Assembly (NCBI GenBank): GCA_016235555.1 | Contig: JACRKC010000114.1 | Span: forward strand, 248,001-312,000 | Direction: 5' to 3' | Source of the DNA: Verrucomicrobiota bacterium | GTDB lineage: Bacteria > Verrucomicrobiota > Verrucomicrobiia > Opitutales > Opitutaceae | DNA: 64,000 bases | Shown here: positions 11,482-20,168 of the stretch, one piece after another | Layout: every line of letters begins with the position of its first letter | Position numbering within the stretch: the first letter of the stretch is position 1 | The notes under the pieces: model-generated | Seen by the model: only the letters and a program-made list of their open reading frames with translations | Database searches by the model: none | What the model was told of the DNA's origin: nothing | Program-made: the position numbers and the translations under genes

Positions 11482-12063
11482 ATGGACTGCACCGAGCCCG
11501 ATTTCTGGGAGCAACGCTACCGCGAAAACCGGACGCCGTGGGATCAGCACGGCGTGCCGCCTGCGCTGATCAACTACCTCCGGCAGACGCGCACACCAGG
11601 CACGGTGCTCATCCCCGGCTGCGGCTCCGGCTACGAAGTCATGGCCTTTCACGATTTCCGCTGGCAACCGCTCGCCATCGACTTCGCTCCCGCGGCGGTG
11701 CAGCAGGCGCGCACGCTGCTCGAGGCGCTCGCCCCGCTGGTCCGCCAGGCGGATTTCTTCTCCGACGATCTCGGCGGCCCCTACGATTTGATCTACGAGC
11801 GCACGTTCCTGTGCTCGCTGCCGCCCGATCGCTGGCCCGCCTACGCCGGCCGCATGGCGCAGCTCCTGCGCCCCGGCGGCCGGCTCGCGGGCATTTTCTA
11901 CCACGGAATCGATCCCGACGGCCCGCCCTTCCCGTTGTCCGCGGCGCAGCCCGATCAACTCTTCCCGTCGTTCGAGCTGGTGGCGGATCGACCCATCCCG
12001 GCGGGCGAGTCGCTCCCGCTCTTCGCGGGCTTCGAGCGCTGGCAGGAGTGGCGGCTCAAGTGA
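11482..12063 (+). CDS. TPMT-family SAM-dependent methyltransferase
   Basis: A 193-residue protein of the thiopurine S-methyltransferase type. It begins MDCTEPDFWEQRYRENRTPW, the usual opening of this family, and has the SAM-binding motif VLIPGCGSGYEV at about residues 42-53. Bacterial members methylate thiols, tellurite/selenite or halides; which one applies here is not visible. The ATG at 11482 is preferred to an in-frame GTG at 11428 because the upstream part lacks family features. A second methyltransferase gene follows after 16 bp. Confidence 0.8.
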   Translation: MDCTEPDFWEQRYRENRTPWDQHGVPPALINYLRQTRTPGTVLIPGCGSGYEVMAFHDFRWQPLAIDFAPAAVQQARTLLEALAPLVRQADFFSDDLGGPYDLIYERTFLCSLPPDRWPAYAGRMAQLLRPGGRLAGIFYHGIDPDGPPFPLSAAQPDQLFPSFELVADRPIPAGESLPLFAGFERWQEWRLK

Positions 12064-12079
12064 AGAACAAGACCCACTC

Positions 12080-12652
12080 ATGAAACTCCGCGAGAGCGGC
12101 ATGCCCGCCCAAGATTACTGGGAGACGCTGTTCGACGTGCCGCGCATCCTCGACGCGTTCGGCTTCGACGCCGCGACCGGCGACGTGGCAGAGCTCGGCT
12201 GCGGCTACGGCACGTTCACCGTGCCCTTGGCGCAACGCATCCGGAGCCGCGTGTTCGCCCTCGATCTCGATTCGGAAATGGTGGCGGCCACGCGCCAACG
12301 CGCCACTGCGGCCGGCGTGCGCAACGTCGAGGCCGACGTGCGCGATGTGCTCGCGGAGGGCTTCGGCGTGCCGCTTGGTTCGTGCGATGCCGTGCTGCTC
12401 TTCAACATCCTGCACGGCGAGGAACCGGTGACGCTGCTCCGGCGCGCCAGCGAAACCGTCCGCCCCGGCGGGCTGGTGGCCGTGATTCACTGGCGCAGCG
12501 ACATCGTCACGCCCCGCGGCCCGAGCCTCGCCATCCGGCCGCGTCCGGCAGAAATCGCGGCCTGGGCCGCCAGCGCCGGGCTCGCGGCCGACGGCGAGTC
12601 GTTCCTGCTTCCGCCCTGGCACTACGGGCACAAATTGCGCCGCCCCGGCTAA
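12080..12652 (+). CDS. Class I SAM-dependent methyltransferase
   Basis: A 190-residue protein with motif I VAELGCGYGTFTVPLA near residue 37, an acidic end to strand 2 (FALDLDSEMV) and LLFNILHGEEPVTLLRRA as the post-II region, all typical of Methyltransf_25-type enzymes. The substrate is unknown. It probably shares a transcript with the TPMT-family gene 16 bp upstream. Its TAA stop overlaps the 3' end of the convergent SNF2 gene by 4 bp. Confidence 0.75.
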   Translation: MKLRESGMPAQDYWETLFDVPRILDAFGFDAATGDVAELGCGYGTFTVPLAQRIRSRVFALDLDSEMVAATRQRATAAGVRNVEADVRDVLAEGFGVPLGSCDAVLLFNILHGEEPVTLLRRASETVRPGGLVAVIHWRSDIVTPRGPSLAIRPRPAEIAAWAASAGLAADGESFLLPPWHYGHKLRRPG

Positions 12653-15327
12653 TCGATCGTGTAAGGCTCCTGGATTTCCTCGTCCTCGACCGTCGTCGTC
12701 GTGGTGAGGGCAACCAAGCTCTTCAGGCTCGTGAAATGCTGGCTCAAGTCGAAGTCGCCGCCGAGGCCGCCGATGAGTTTGTCGAAGAGATCCTTCTTCG
12801 ACGCCTTCAACGCCTGGATGCGTTCCTCGATCGTGCCGGCGGTGACCATGCGGTAGACGAAAACCGTGTTCGTCTGGCCGATGCGGTGCACGCGGTCGAC
12901 GGCCTGCGCCTCCACGGCGGGGTTCCACCACGGGTCGAGCAGGAAGACGTAGTCCGCCGCGTGCAGCGTGATGCCCGTGCCGGCGGCCTTCAGCGAGACG
13001 AGCATCGCGGCGGCGCCGTGCGTCTGTTGGAAGCCTTGCACGGGTTTCTGCCGGTCGAGCGTCATGCCGGTAAGTTCGAAGCGCGGGAGCTCGGGGAATT
13101 TCTGCTGCAGCGCGGTGCGCACCCGGTCGAGCAGCATCACGAATTGCGAGAAGATCACGACCTTGTGGCCGCCGCTGACGACCTCGGCGAGTTTCTCGAC
13201 CAGCAGGTTGAGCTTGCCCGAATCGGTGAGCGGCGCCTTGAGCCACGGCAGCATGTCGGGATCGCAGCACGTCTGGCGCAGGCGGGTGAGGAGCGCGAGG
13301 AACCCGAAGCTCTTCTCGCGCATCGCCGTGCCGACATCGTCGCCGAGGCGGTCGAGGCCCTCGGAGCAGATGCGGGCGTATTCCGCCCGCTGCACGTCGG
13401 TGAGCGGGCAGATGAGGTCCATCTCGACCTTCGGCGGCAGCTCCTGCGCGACCTCGTTCTTGGTGCGGCGGAGGATGAACGGCGCGAGCTGCGCCCGCAG
13501 CCGCGTGAGCGTGCCCTCGCGGTCGGCGGTAAGCGCAGCCTCGAACGACGTGCGCGAGCCGAGCAGGCCCGGCAGGAGGAAGCGGAAGATGCTCCACAGA
13601 TCGAGCTGGCGGTTTTCGAGCGGCGTGCCGGTGAGCACGATGCGATGGCGGGCGCGGACGGCGAAACACGTGCGCGTGACTTTCGCGTCGGGGTTCTTGA
13701 TGAACTGTCCCTCGTCGAGCACGGCGTAGCCGAACTCCACGCCGGCGAGGAGTTCGCGGTGCTTGCGGAGCTGCGTGTAGCTCGCAAGCCAGAGCACCGG
13801 TTCCTTGCGGTGCGTGAAATCGTGCCCGGTTTTCAGCACATCGATCTGCAGATGCGGGAAAAACTTCGCGATCTCCTCCCGCCAGACCGGGACGACACTC
13901 GCCGGGCATACGATCAAACCGGGGCGGTCGGCCATCGGGCGGGTGGCGAACAGCGACAGGACCTGGAGGGTCTTGCCGAGGCCCATTTCGTCCGCGAGCA
14001 GGCCGTGACAGCCGACTTCGCAGAGGTGGTGCATCCACTCGACGCCGCGGCGCTGGTAGGGGCGCAGCAAATCCGGCAGCGCCGGCGGTGACACCGGCGG
14101 CGCCAGCACGCTCTGCCGCCACGCGTCGATCTCGGGCGTGAGCGTGAGCTTCAGGCGCGTATCGCTGAACAGCGAAAACACGAGGTAAGGCGATAGCGCG
14201 CCGCCACCCGCCGCGCCCGCGGGCTGGGTTTCCTCGAGGTTCTTCTGCCAGGCGCTGAAACTGGCCCACTTGTCCGGCGCCAGCGTGACGATGCCGATGT
14301 TGGGGAGGATGACCGGCTGTCCCTCGCGTTTGAGCACCGAGCGCACCTCCATCTCGGTGAGCAGGCGCTCGCCGGCGCGGAAAATCCAGCGGAGATTGAG
14401 CGCGGTGGCACCACCCGTGCCGCCGCCGCCCGGACCGCCGGTGGGGGCCGCCGCCGTCAGTTCGGCACGTTCCGCCACCGCCTCGATCTCGATCGTGCGC
14501 GTGCCCTTCAGGAGATTGGCGGCCTTCTCGTCCAGCTCGATGGCGAAAAGTTTGCGCCACGCGGGCAGGACGGTCTTCAGGAAATTCGGAATCTCGACGA
14601 GCGACTCCATCAGATAGACCCCCGTCTCCTGATTGTAGTGGAAGTGGGCTTTGCGCGCGTAGGCGGCGAGGCCGATGAGCTTGGCCCGCTCCGACGAGGA
14701 GACGTGGGCGGCGCCATTGGCGTGAGCCTCGGGGCCCAGCGCCGGCACGCGCGTCTTCTTGTCCGCCTGCAACCACTCGGCCTGGAATGCGAGGCCCGCC
14801 GTCCGGATCTTGAACGCCAGCATGAGCGTCCGCGCAGGACCGGCGGCGATCGGAGGCCCGGCCGGCACGGCCCGTGCGGTCGCGCCAACGGTCGGCGGGG
14901 GATGGTGGCCGTTACTGATGCCGGAAACCGGCCGGCCGTGACCATTGCCATTGGCGGGCGCGGCCGGGGTGCGCGGCGGCTCGCCCGGAAGCGGGGAAAT
15001 CTCGTCGGCCACCAGTTCCTCGATCTCATGCAACCCCGCCACGGCCAGCGCGTGGGCGACCTCATGGTCCGTGGACGAAGAGCGCACGGAGAGGCGGTCG
15101 TCCGACCACTCGATCACAGCATACTCGTCGCGCTTTTCCACCCGGCGATGGACGATGGCGTCGCGGTCGGTGAGCTCCAACTCGCGCACCTGACCATCCC
15201 GGTAGATGTCCCGGCCACGCTCCAGTTGGGTGGCGGTAAACGCGCCAGCCCAGTCTTGCTCGAGCTTACCGAACCAGAATTCGAGGGATTGGGGAGTGTA
15301 GACGCGCTTTGGGCCGTGCGACTGCAT
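12649..15327 (-). CDS. SNF2/SWI2-family DNA-dependent ATPase (RapA/HepA-like helicase)
   Basis: An 892-residue protein. Residues 1-420 form an N-terminal region beginning like SWIM-type SNF2 proteins, with YRDGQV but without an evident CxC zinc motif. The ATPase core follows: Walker A DEMGLGKT at about residues 446-453, motif II as Asp538-Glu-Gly-Gln (DEGQ in place of DEAH), and motif III LTGTPLENR. Motif VI is VDRVHRIGQT near residue 810. Such proteins translocate on duplex DNA to remodel protein-DNA or RNA polymerase complexes. It is monocistronic here and convergent with the methyltransferase pair. Confidence 0.88.
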   Translation of the reverse strand: MQSHGPKRVYTPQSLEFWFGKLEQDWAGAFTATQLERGRDIYRDGQVRELELTDRDAIVHRRVEKRDEYAVIEWSDDRLSVRSSSTDHEVAHALAVAGLHEIEELVADEISPLPGEPPRTPAAPANGNGHGRPVSGISNGHHPPPTVGATARAVPAGPPIAAGPARTLMLAFKIRTAGLAFQAEWLQADKKTRVPALGPEAHANGAAHVSSSERAKLIGLAAYARKAHFHYNQETGVYLMESLVEIPNFLKTVLPAWRKLFAIELDEKAANLLKGTRTIEIEAVAERAELTAAAPTGGPGGGGTGGATALNLRWIFRAGERLLTEMEVRSVLKREGQPVILPNIGIVTLAPDKWASFSAWQKNLEETQPAGAAGGGALSPYLVFSLFSDTRLKLTLTPEIDAWRQSVLAPPVSPPALPDLLRPYQRRGVEWMHHLCEVGCHGLLADEMGLGKTLQVLSLFATRPMADRPGLIVCPASVVPVWREEIAKFFPHLQIDVLKTGHDFTHRKEPVLWLASYTQLRKHRELLAGVEFGYAVLDEGQFIKNPDAKVTRTCFAVRARHRIVLTGTPLENRQLDLWSIFRFLLPGLLGSRTSFEAALTADREGTLTRLRAQLAPFILRRTKNEVAQELPPKVEMDLICPLTDVQRAEYARICSEGLDRLGDDVGTAMREKSFGFLALLTRLRQTCCDPDMLPWLKAPLTDSGKLNLLVEKLAEVVSGGHKVVIFSQFVMLLDRVRTALQQKFPELPRFELTGMTLDRQKPVQGFQQTHGAAAMLVSLKAAGTGITLHAADYVFLLDPWWNPAVEAQAVDRVHRIGQTNTVFVYRMVTAGTIEERIQALKASKKDLFDKLIGGLGGDFDLSQHFTSLKSLVALTTTTTVEDEEIQEPYTID

Positions 15328-15403
15328 TCAGCTAAAAAGGGCGACCGTAGGTTTCGGGTCGCGCTGTGCAATCGCAAAGTTGCGCGGCGGACCGGATGGG
15401 GTG

Positions 15404-15592
15404 TAACTCAAAGTGAGGTCATCTTTCGAGGGCCTCGGCTGTAGCGGCGGTCTATGACCGCCGCTACAGCTGGCTGACCTCACTTCCGGTTGCGCCCAAC
15501 CGGATGGGCACGACTCTCCGGTTTGGTTTCGCAACTACAGGTCAGCGCACTGGCCTGCGCGGGAACGATCGGTGGATTCACACCGGAATGCC
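15404..15592 (-). repeat. Family B palindromic repeat, copy 1
   Basis: The core is a hairpin with 15-bp perfect arms, GCTGTAGCGGCGGTC at 15438-15452 and its complement at 15456-15470, around a 3-nt loop. It is enclosed by AAGTGAGGTCA (15411-15421) and TGACCTCACTT (15475-15485). An asymmetric flank of about 100 bp (15486-15592) is shared, in reverse orientation, with 32764-32876 (for example GATCGGTGGATTCACACCGG here). The 467-bp gap 15328-15794 contains this repeat, another small hairpin near 15648-15710 and no gene. Confidence 0.7.
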
Positions 15593-15794
15593 GTGACCGG
15601 TTGGGGCGCAGCTCAGTTTCCTGCCGTCCGGTGAGGCGACGGAGCGGCGGTTTTCAACCGCCGGGCTTGGGCGCCTGGAAAAGCGCCCCTCCGCCTGGCA
15701 AAAAAATCAGAGGCGCCGAACCGGTGGCTCCTACGCCGCTTTTTTCGGCCGGCATGCTTGCGCGCGCTGCAAATTTCGGCCGCACTGGCGCCCC

Positions 15795-16604
15795 ATGTCC
15801 GCCACCTCCCGCGCCGCCTTCGCTGCCGAGATCATCCTGCTGCTCGGGGGCCTCCTGCTGGCGTGGCGCGAGGCACTGAGTCCGGCCGCCCGGGCCCGCC
15901 AAACCCCGGTCCGCCTGTCCGAATGGCCGCTACCCGTCGCGGATTTCCTGCGCTTCCTGCTGATCGTCGTCTGCGCCACGCTGGCGGGCAATCTGGCCGG
16001 CACCCTCGTCCTCAAGCTGTGGTCGATCGGCACCGACACCCGGGCCATGGTGCTGACGGCGTTTTCCCAAGCCGGCATGCTCGCCGGGATCGGTTTCTTC
16101 AAGGCGTCCGCCGAACGCGTGGCGCCGCGAGACTTCGCCGTGACTCCCGGCGATCTGGCCGCCGGCGGCGCGATCTTTCTCGTCGCGCTCCCGTTTGTCA
16201 CCGCGACGAATGCCGGCTGGCTCTGGCTCCTCAAAACCTGCGGCGTCGAACTGCCCAAGCAGGAACTCGTGGACATGTTCCTGCACGCGCGCGCGCCGGC
16301 GTTGCTGGCGTTCATGATCCTGCTGGCCACCGTCACGGCCCCGCTGAGTGAGGAGCTGCTGTTTCGCGCGGGCTTTTTCCGTTACCTGCGGACGCGGCTG
16401 CCGCGCTGGGCCGCGTTGCTGGGGCCGGCGTGTTTGTTCGCCGCCCTGCACCAGCATGTCGCGAGCTTCCTGCCACTCGTGGTGCTCGGGATTATCTTCT
16501 CCCTCGCCTATGAACGCACGGGCCGGGTCGCGCCGGTGATTGTGGCCCATGCCTGCTTCAATCTGAACACGATCGTGCTGCTGCTGTGCGGCGTCGGCGT
16601 CTGA
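15795..16604 (+). CDS. CPBP-family intramembrane glutamic endopeptidase
   Basis: A 269-residue membrane protein with about seven or eight hydrophobic segments. The CPBP (CAAX protease/bacteriocin-processing) motif EELLFRAGFFRYL begins at Glu186-Glu187 with Arg191, and a later His in LFAALHQH (near residue 219) supplies the other conserved active-site position. Family members cleave prenylated or hydrophobic peptides within the membrane; the substrate here is unknown. The thiL gene begins 3 bp after its stop, indicating cotranscription, though there is no obvious functional link. Confidence 0.85.
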   Translation: MSATSRAAFAAEIILLLGGLLLAWREALSPAARARQTPVRLSEWPLPVADFLRFLLIVVCATLAGNLAGTLVLKLWSIGTDTRAMVLTAFSQAGMLAGIGFFKASAERVAPRDFAVTPGDLAAGGAIFLVALPFVTATNAGWLWLLKTCGVELPKQELVDMFLHARAPALLAFMILLATVTAPLSEELLFRAGFFRYLRTRLPRWAALLGPACLFAALHQHVASFLPLVVLGIIFSLAYERTGRVAPVIVAHACFNLNTIVLLLCGVGV

Positions 16605-16606
16605 CG

Positions 16607-17536
16607 ATGAACCCGTTTGCGCCCAGCCTGCACCGGTCCGTCTCGGCCCTCGGAGAGGAAAATCTGATCACCGCGATCCGCCGCTGGCTCGGCCCGGTCT
16701 CGCCCAAGGCGCCATTCGGCATCGGCGACGATTGCGCCGTGCTGCCGGGCTCGCGCGGTCGCCAGCTTATCACGGTCGACCCCGTGATCTTCGGCGAACA
16801 CTTCGATGCCACCGTGCCACCGGGAGCCGTCGGGGCGAAGCTGCTCAAACGCAATCTGAGCGATCTTGCGGCCATGGGCGGCCGACCGCAGGCCGCCGTC
16901 GTCGCGCTCGCCCTCGACCCGCGGACGAGCACGCGCTGGCTCGAGGGATTCTACCGCGGCCTCGCGCGGGTGGCCCGCCGCTATCATGTCCCCGTGGTCG
17001 GCGGCGACATCGCCCAGTCGAAGCACGCGCTGGTGGCCAGCCTCACGCTGCTCGGTCAGGCAACCGGCCCGCGCGTCGTCACCCGCACCGGCGCGCGAAT
17101 GGGCGACTGGATCTACGTGACCGGCCGGCTCGGCGGCAGCCTGCCGAGTTCGCATCATTGGAAATTCACGCCGCGCCTCGCCGAAGGCGCGTGGCTCGCC
17201 CGGCGTCGCGAAGTGCGGGCGATGATGGACGTGAGCGACGGACTCGCCAAGGATCTCCACGCACTCACACCAACCGGCGCCACCCCCGCCATCTCGGCCG
17301 CCGCTCTCCCCTGCCGCCGCGGCGCCGACGTGCGCGCCGCGCTGACCGATGGCGAGGACTACGAACTCGTCTTCGCCGTGTCGGCCGGCGCCGACCGCGA
17401 TGCCCTGGCGCGTGCCTGGCGGCGGCGGTTCCCGCGCACCCGGCTGAGCGGCATCGGACGATTCGTGCAGGCCGGCCGCCTCCCGGCGGAAGCGCTGAAC
17501 CTCGACGACTACCGTGGCTTCGAACATCTCCGCTAA
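16607..17536 (+). CDS. thiL: Thiamine-monophosphate kinase
   Basis: A 309-residue member of the PurM/ThiL fold that phosphorylates thiamine phosphate to thiamine diphosphate. FGIGDDCAVL (Asp41, Asp42), KLLKRNLSDLAAMGGRPQ, VVGGDIAQS, DVSDGLAKDL and ALTDGEDYELVF are the characteristic nucleotide- and metal-binding motifs. The ATG at 16607 gives a normal ThiL length. The gene sits between a CPBP protease gene and tsaE and overlaps tsaE by 23 bp. No other thiamine genes are present in the window. Confidence 0.92.
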   Translation: MNPFAPSLHRSVSALGEENLITAIRRWLGPVSPKAPFGIGDDCAVLPGSRGRQLITVDPVIFGEHFDATVPPGAVGAKLLKRNLSDLAAMGGRPQAAVVALALDPRTSTRWLEGFYRGLARVARRYHVPVVGGDIAQSKHALVASLTLLGQATGPRVVTRTGARMGDWIYVTGRLGGSLPSSHHWKFTPRLAEGAWLARRREVRAMMDVSDGLAKDLHALTPTGATPAISAAALPCRRGADVRAALTDGEDYELVFAVSAGADRDALARAWRRRFPRTRLSGIGRFVQAGRLPAEALNLDDYRGFEHLR

Positions 17537-17954
17537 ACTTCGCGCCGGGGTGACCACCGCTTCAGCCGACGAGACTCGCGCGCTCGCCGCCGAGCTGGCC
17601 GCGGCGTTGCCACCGGAGGCAACGCTGGCGCTGCACGGCGACCTCGGCGTCGGCAAAACGACCTTTGTGCAGGGGCTGGCGCGGGCGTTCGGCGTCACGG
17701 ACACCGTGACCAGTCCGACCTTCACCATCTTCACGCTGCATCGCGGACCGCTGCGCACGCTCGTGCACCTCGATGCCTACCGCCTGGAGTCGGCCGCGCA
17801 GCTCGATGCGCTCATGCTCGAGGATTTTCTCACCCCGCCCTACTGCCTCGCGGTCGAATGGCCGGGCAACGTCGCCGCCTGGCTCCCGCGCGAGGCGTTG
17901 CACCTCGACCTCGGCATCGCCCCCGACGAGCGCCACACCGTGTGCCTGCGCTAG
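17514..17954 (+). CDS. tsaE: tRNA threonylcarbamoyladenosine biosynthesis ATPase TsaE
   Basis: A 146-residue P-loop protein of normal TsaE size. The Walker A motif GDLGVGKTT is at residues 42-50, followed by VTSPTFTI and LVHLDAYRL, both diagnostic of this family. TsaE powers the TsaBDE complex that makes t6A37 in ANN-decoding tRNAs. The proposed GTG start at 17514 overlaps the end of thiL; an alternative in-frame GTG at 17550 would shorten the N-terminus by 12 residues. The 3' end overlaps the convergent glycosyltransferase gene by 4 bp. Confidence 0.9.
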   Translation: MASNISAKLRAGVTTASADETRALAAELAAALPPEATLALHGDLGVGKTTFVQGLARAFGVTDTVTSPTFTIFTLHRGPLRTLVHLDAYRLESAAQLDALMLEDFLTPPYCLAVEWPGNVAAWLPREALHLDLGIAPDERHTVCLR

Positions 17955-19174
17955 AAAAATTTCGTGTTGCCGTTCGTCGGCGGAAACTGCCGGCGGCGCA
18001 GCGTCTTTTCGCCCGCGGCGTCGTTGGCCAGCGCGACGAGTTCGTCAATCAACACCGTCGGATCCTCCTCGTAACGCAGTTTCAGGAAATTCTCCCGCAC
18101 ATGCGCATACGCCGCCGGGTCGGCCATCCAGCGGTCGATGAGACGCGCAAAATCGGCGGCATCCTCGATCTTTTCCGAGGCGGCGCCGTTGCGGAAGAAT
18201 TTCCACGTGAGTTCCTCCTGCGGCATGATGCCACCGAAGGCGTTGAAGATGATCGGGCACTTGAAGTTCAGCGCCTTGGCGCAGGTGGTCGTGCCGCCGC
18301 GGGTCACGATCACGTCGCTCGCCTGCATCAACAGATGCACGATCTCCGAATAGCCCTCGACGTAACAGTCGAACTCCGGATGCAGCGCCCGCCAGTGGAC
18401 GAGTTCGTTGTAAGTCGGTTTGTTGCGTCCGCAGATGATGATGGCCTGCACCCGGCCCGGATGTTTCAGCAGCGCCGGCAGCAACTCGAAGTGGTTGTTC
18501 GCGCCGTTGCCCCCCGTCGCGAGAAACACCGTGAACTTGTCCGGATCGAGCCCGAGGCGCTTCTGCTGAAACACCCGGCGCTCGACCGGCCCCAGAATCT
18601 CGAGGTGCGCGCGCGGCATCATCAGGTAGCCGCGCACCCGGGCCCGCGGTTCGGGGATGCCGCATTTGGTCGCGTAGTCGTTCGCGGTCTGCGTGCGCGA
18701 AATGTAGAGGTCGACCGTCGGCTCGATCCAGTTGCGCGAGTAGCCCCAGCCGCCGGAAAACTCGCCGCAATAGGTGGCGCAGCGCACCTTGTCGGCCCCG
18801 AGCACCTTGCGCGCGAGTTGGAAATAGCCGCGATTGAGGCAGTCGTGCACGCTGAAGACGAGGTGCGGTTTGTAGTCGCGCAGCACCTCGAGGTAATAGC
18901 CCGCGCCGAAGGTCACATCGCGACGGTTGAGCCAGCTGAGCAATTCGACCACGGCGTAAAAGACCTTGTGCAGCCACGGCGCGCCGCGCTGGATGCGATT
19001 GTAGAGGTTCACGCCGGTGCGATTCACGACCGAGGACTTCTCCAGCATCTGCTCGATGCGCACGTCGACTTCGTGCCGGTAAAGCTGGAAGCACCACTCG
19101 GCAAAAGCCTCGGCGCGGGCGTCGTGGCCGCCGCCGGTGCTGGAGGTGAGAACGAGGATGCGGAGCTTGGACAT
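17951..19174 (-). CDS. MGDG-synthase/UgtP-like glycosyltransferase (GT28 type)
   Basis: A 407-residue GT-B enzyme. The N-terminus MSKLRILVLTSSTGGGHDAR matches the TGGGH lipid-acceptor loop of monogalactosyldiacylglycerol synthases and UgtP. The C-terminal nucleotide-sugar part contains FLATGGNGANNH, ASDVIVTRGGTTTCAKAL and a GGIMPQEE stretch. It is therefore likely to glycosylate a diacylglycerol-like or other lipid acceptor at the membrane. The ATG at 19174 starts exactly at the first beta strand. It is the last gene of a minus-strand run of ACP-dehydratase, ketosynthase and SDR genes, with a 156-bp gap before it. Confidence 0.8.
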   Translation of the reverse strand: MSKLRILVLTSSTGGGHDARAEAFAEWCFQLYRHEVDVRIEQMLEKSSVVNRTGVNLYNRIQRGAPWLHKVFYAVVELLSWLNRRDVTFGAGYYLEVLRDYKPHLVFSVHDCLNRGYFQLARKVLGADKVRCATYCGEFSGGWGYSRNWIEPTVDLYISRTQTANDYATKCGIPEPRARVRGYLMMPRAHLEILGPVERRVFQQKRLGLDPDKFTVFLATGGNGANNHFELLPALLKHPGRVQAIIICGRNKPTYNELVHWRALHPEFDCYVEGYSEIVHLLMQASDVIVTRGGTTTCAKALNFKCPIIFNAFGGIMPQEELTWKFFRNGAASEKIEDAADFARLIDRWMADPAAYAHVRENFLKLRYEEDPTVLIDELVALANDAAGEKTLRRRQFPPTNGNTKFF

Positions 19175-19330
19175 CAGGCGGAGGTTTTCGCGACGCGGAA
19201 ACCCAGGTCTGGCTGACCGCCCGAAGCGTCCGGAAAGGAAGCTCCGGGCAGCGGGAGTGGGCGCGAAGAACGCTGATTGCATCCGAACGTAGGACAACCG
19301 GGAACGCGCGAACCGCTATCGGCGTGGAGA

Positions 19331-20164
19331 TCAAACATCGAAATATCCGGCCTGAACCCGGCGTTTGAGATCGAGGGACGCGATGCGCGCCAGCAAGGGC
19401 GCGAGCACGGCCTGGAAAAAACGTCCCGTTCGCACGGTGCCACTGCGGTTGCGCAACAGCGCCCGGCGCAGCGCCGCCGCGGCGTGGGCCGGTGCGGGCC
19501 CCGACTCCATCATGCGCCGGAAGGCCGCCCAACTCCGCTCCATCCGCGGCGTGGCCTCACCCGGCGGACGCTGCACGGAGCCCTCGAAGTCCGTGCGATA
19601 ATCCCCGGGCCGGAAATCGATCACGATCACACCCGTGCCCGCCGTCTCCAGGATGAGGCTCTCGTTGAGCGCCGTGAGACCGGACTTCACGATGTTGTAG
19701 GCGCTTTGGAAGGGCAGCGGAAACTCGGCCGCCAGCGAGGAGATGTTCACGAGGGCGCCGTGCTGCCGCGGGAGCATGCCGCGCAACGCCGCGTGGGACA
19801 GCCGGGCGGTGTGGATGAGCATCACTTCCATCTGGGTCTGCCAGACTGCGAAATCTGTCGCCGCAAACATTCCGAACACACCGAATCCGGCGTTATTGAC
19901 GACGAGGTCAAATCCCCCCGCATCGGTCTCCGCCTCGTGAAACACCGCCTCCGCATGAGCTCCGTGCGCCAGATCCAGGGCCACCGGCGTGAAGCAACCG
20001 GGGTGGCGCTCGGAGATCACATCCAGCCGCGCCACCTCCCGCGAGGTGCCCCAGACACTGACCCCATCGCGCAGGAGCATCTCCGTGAACGCACGCCCGA
20101 GCCCGGTGCTCGCCCCGGTGACGAACGCCGTGCGGTGCAAATCGGAAACGCGGACGGCAGGCAC
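19331..20164 (-). CDS. Short-chain dehydrogenase/reductase (likely 3-oxoacyl reductase-type)
   Basis: A 277-residue classical SDR with the cofactor motif TGASTGLG near residue 15, NNAG in the NAD(P) domain, and catalytic Ser (NISSLA) and YNIVK as the YxxxK pair. A substrate-binding tail follows. The GTG at 20164 is chosen because it begins 4 bp after the ketosynthase stop; a longer form would run into that gene. Its place behind a ketosynthase and an ACP-dehydratase suggests beta-ketoacyl reduction in the same pathway. That is contextual inference. Confidence 0.8.
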   Translation of the reverse strand: MPAVRVSDLHRTAFVTGASTGLGRAFTEMLLRDGVSVWGTSREVARLDVISERHPGCFTPVALDLAHGAHAEAVFHEAETDAGGFDLVVNNAGFGVFGMFAATDFAVWQTQMEVMLIHTARLSHAALRGMLPRQHGALVNISSLAAEFPLPFQSAYNIVKSGLTALNESLILETAGTGVIVIDFRPGDYRTDFEGSVQRPPGEATPRMERSWAAFRRMMESGPAPAHAAAALRRALLRNRSGTVRTGRFFQAVLAPLLARIASLDLKRRVQAGYFDV

Positions 20165-20168
20165 AAGG

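Noticed and set aside
13714-13725. DEGQ in place of DEAH in the SNF2 protein as a sign of inactivity
   Set aside because: Motif II variation of this kind is tolerated in bacterial SNF2 proteins and the acidic pair is retained.
12056-14776. About 900-codon minus-strand frame overlapping the SNF2 gene in another frame
   Set aside because: Arg/Pro/Gly-rich shadow of the SNF2 coding sequence; the real frame carries all helicase motifs.
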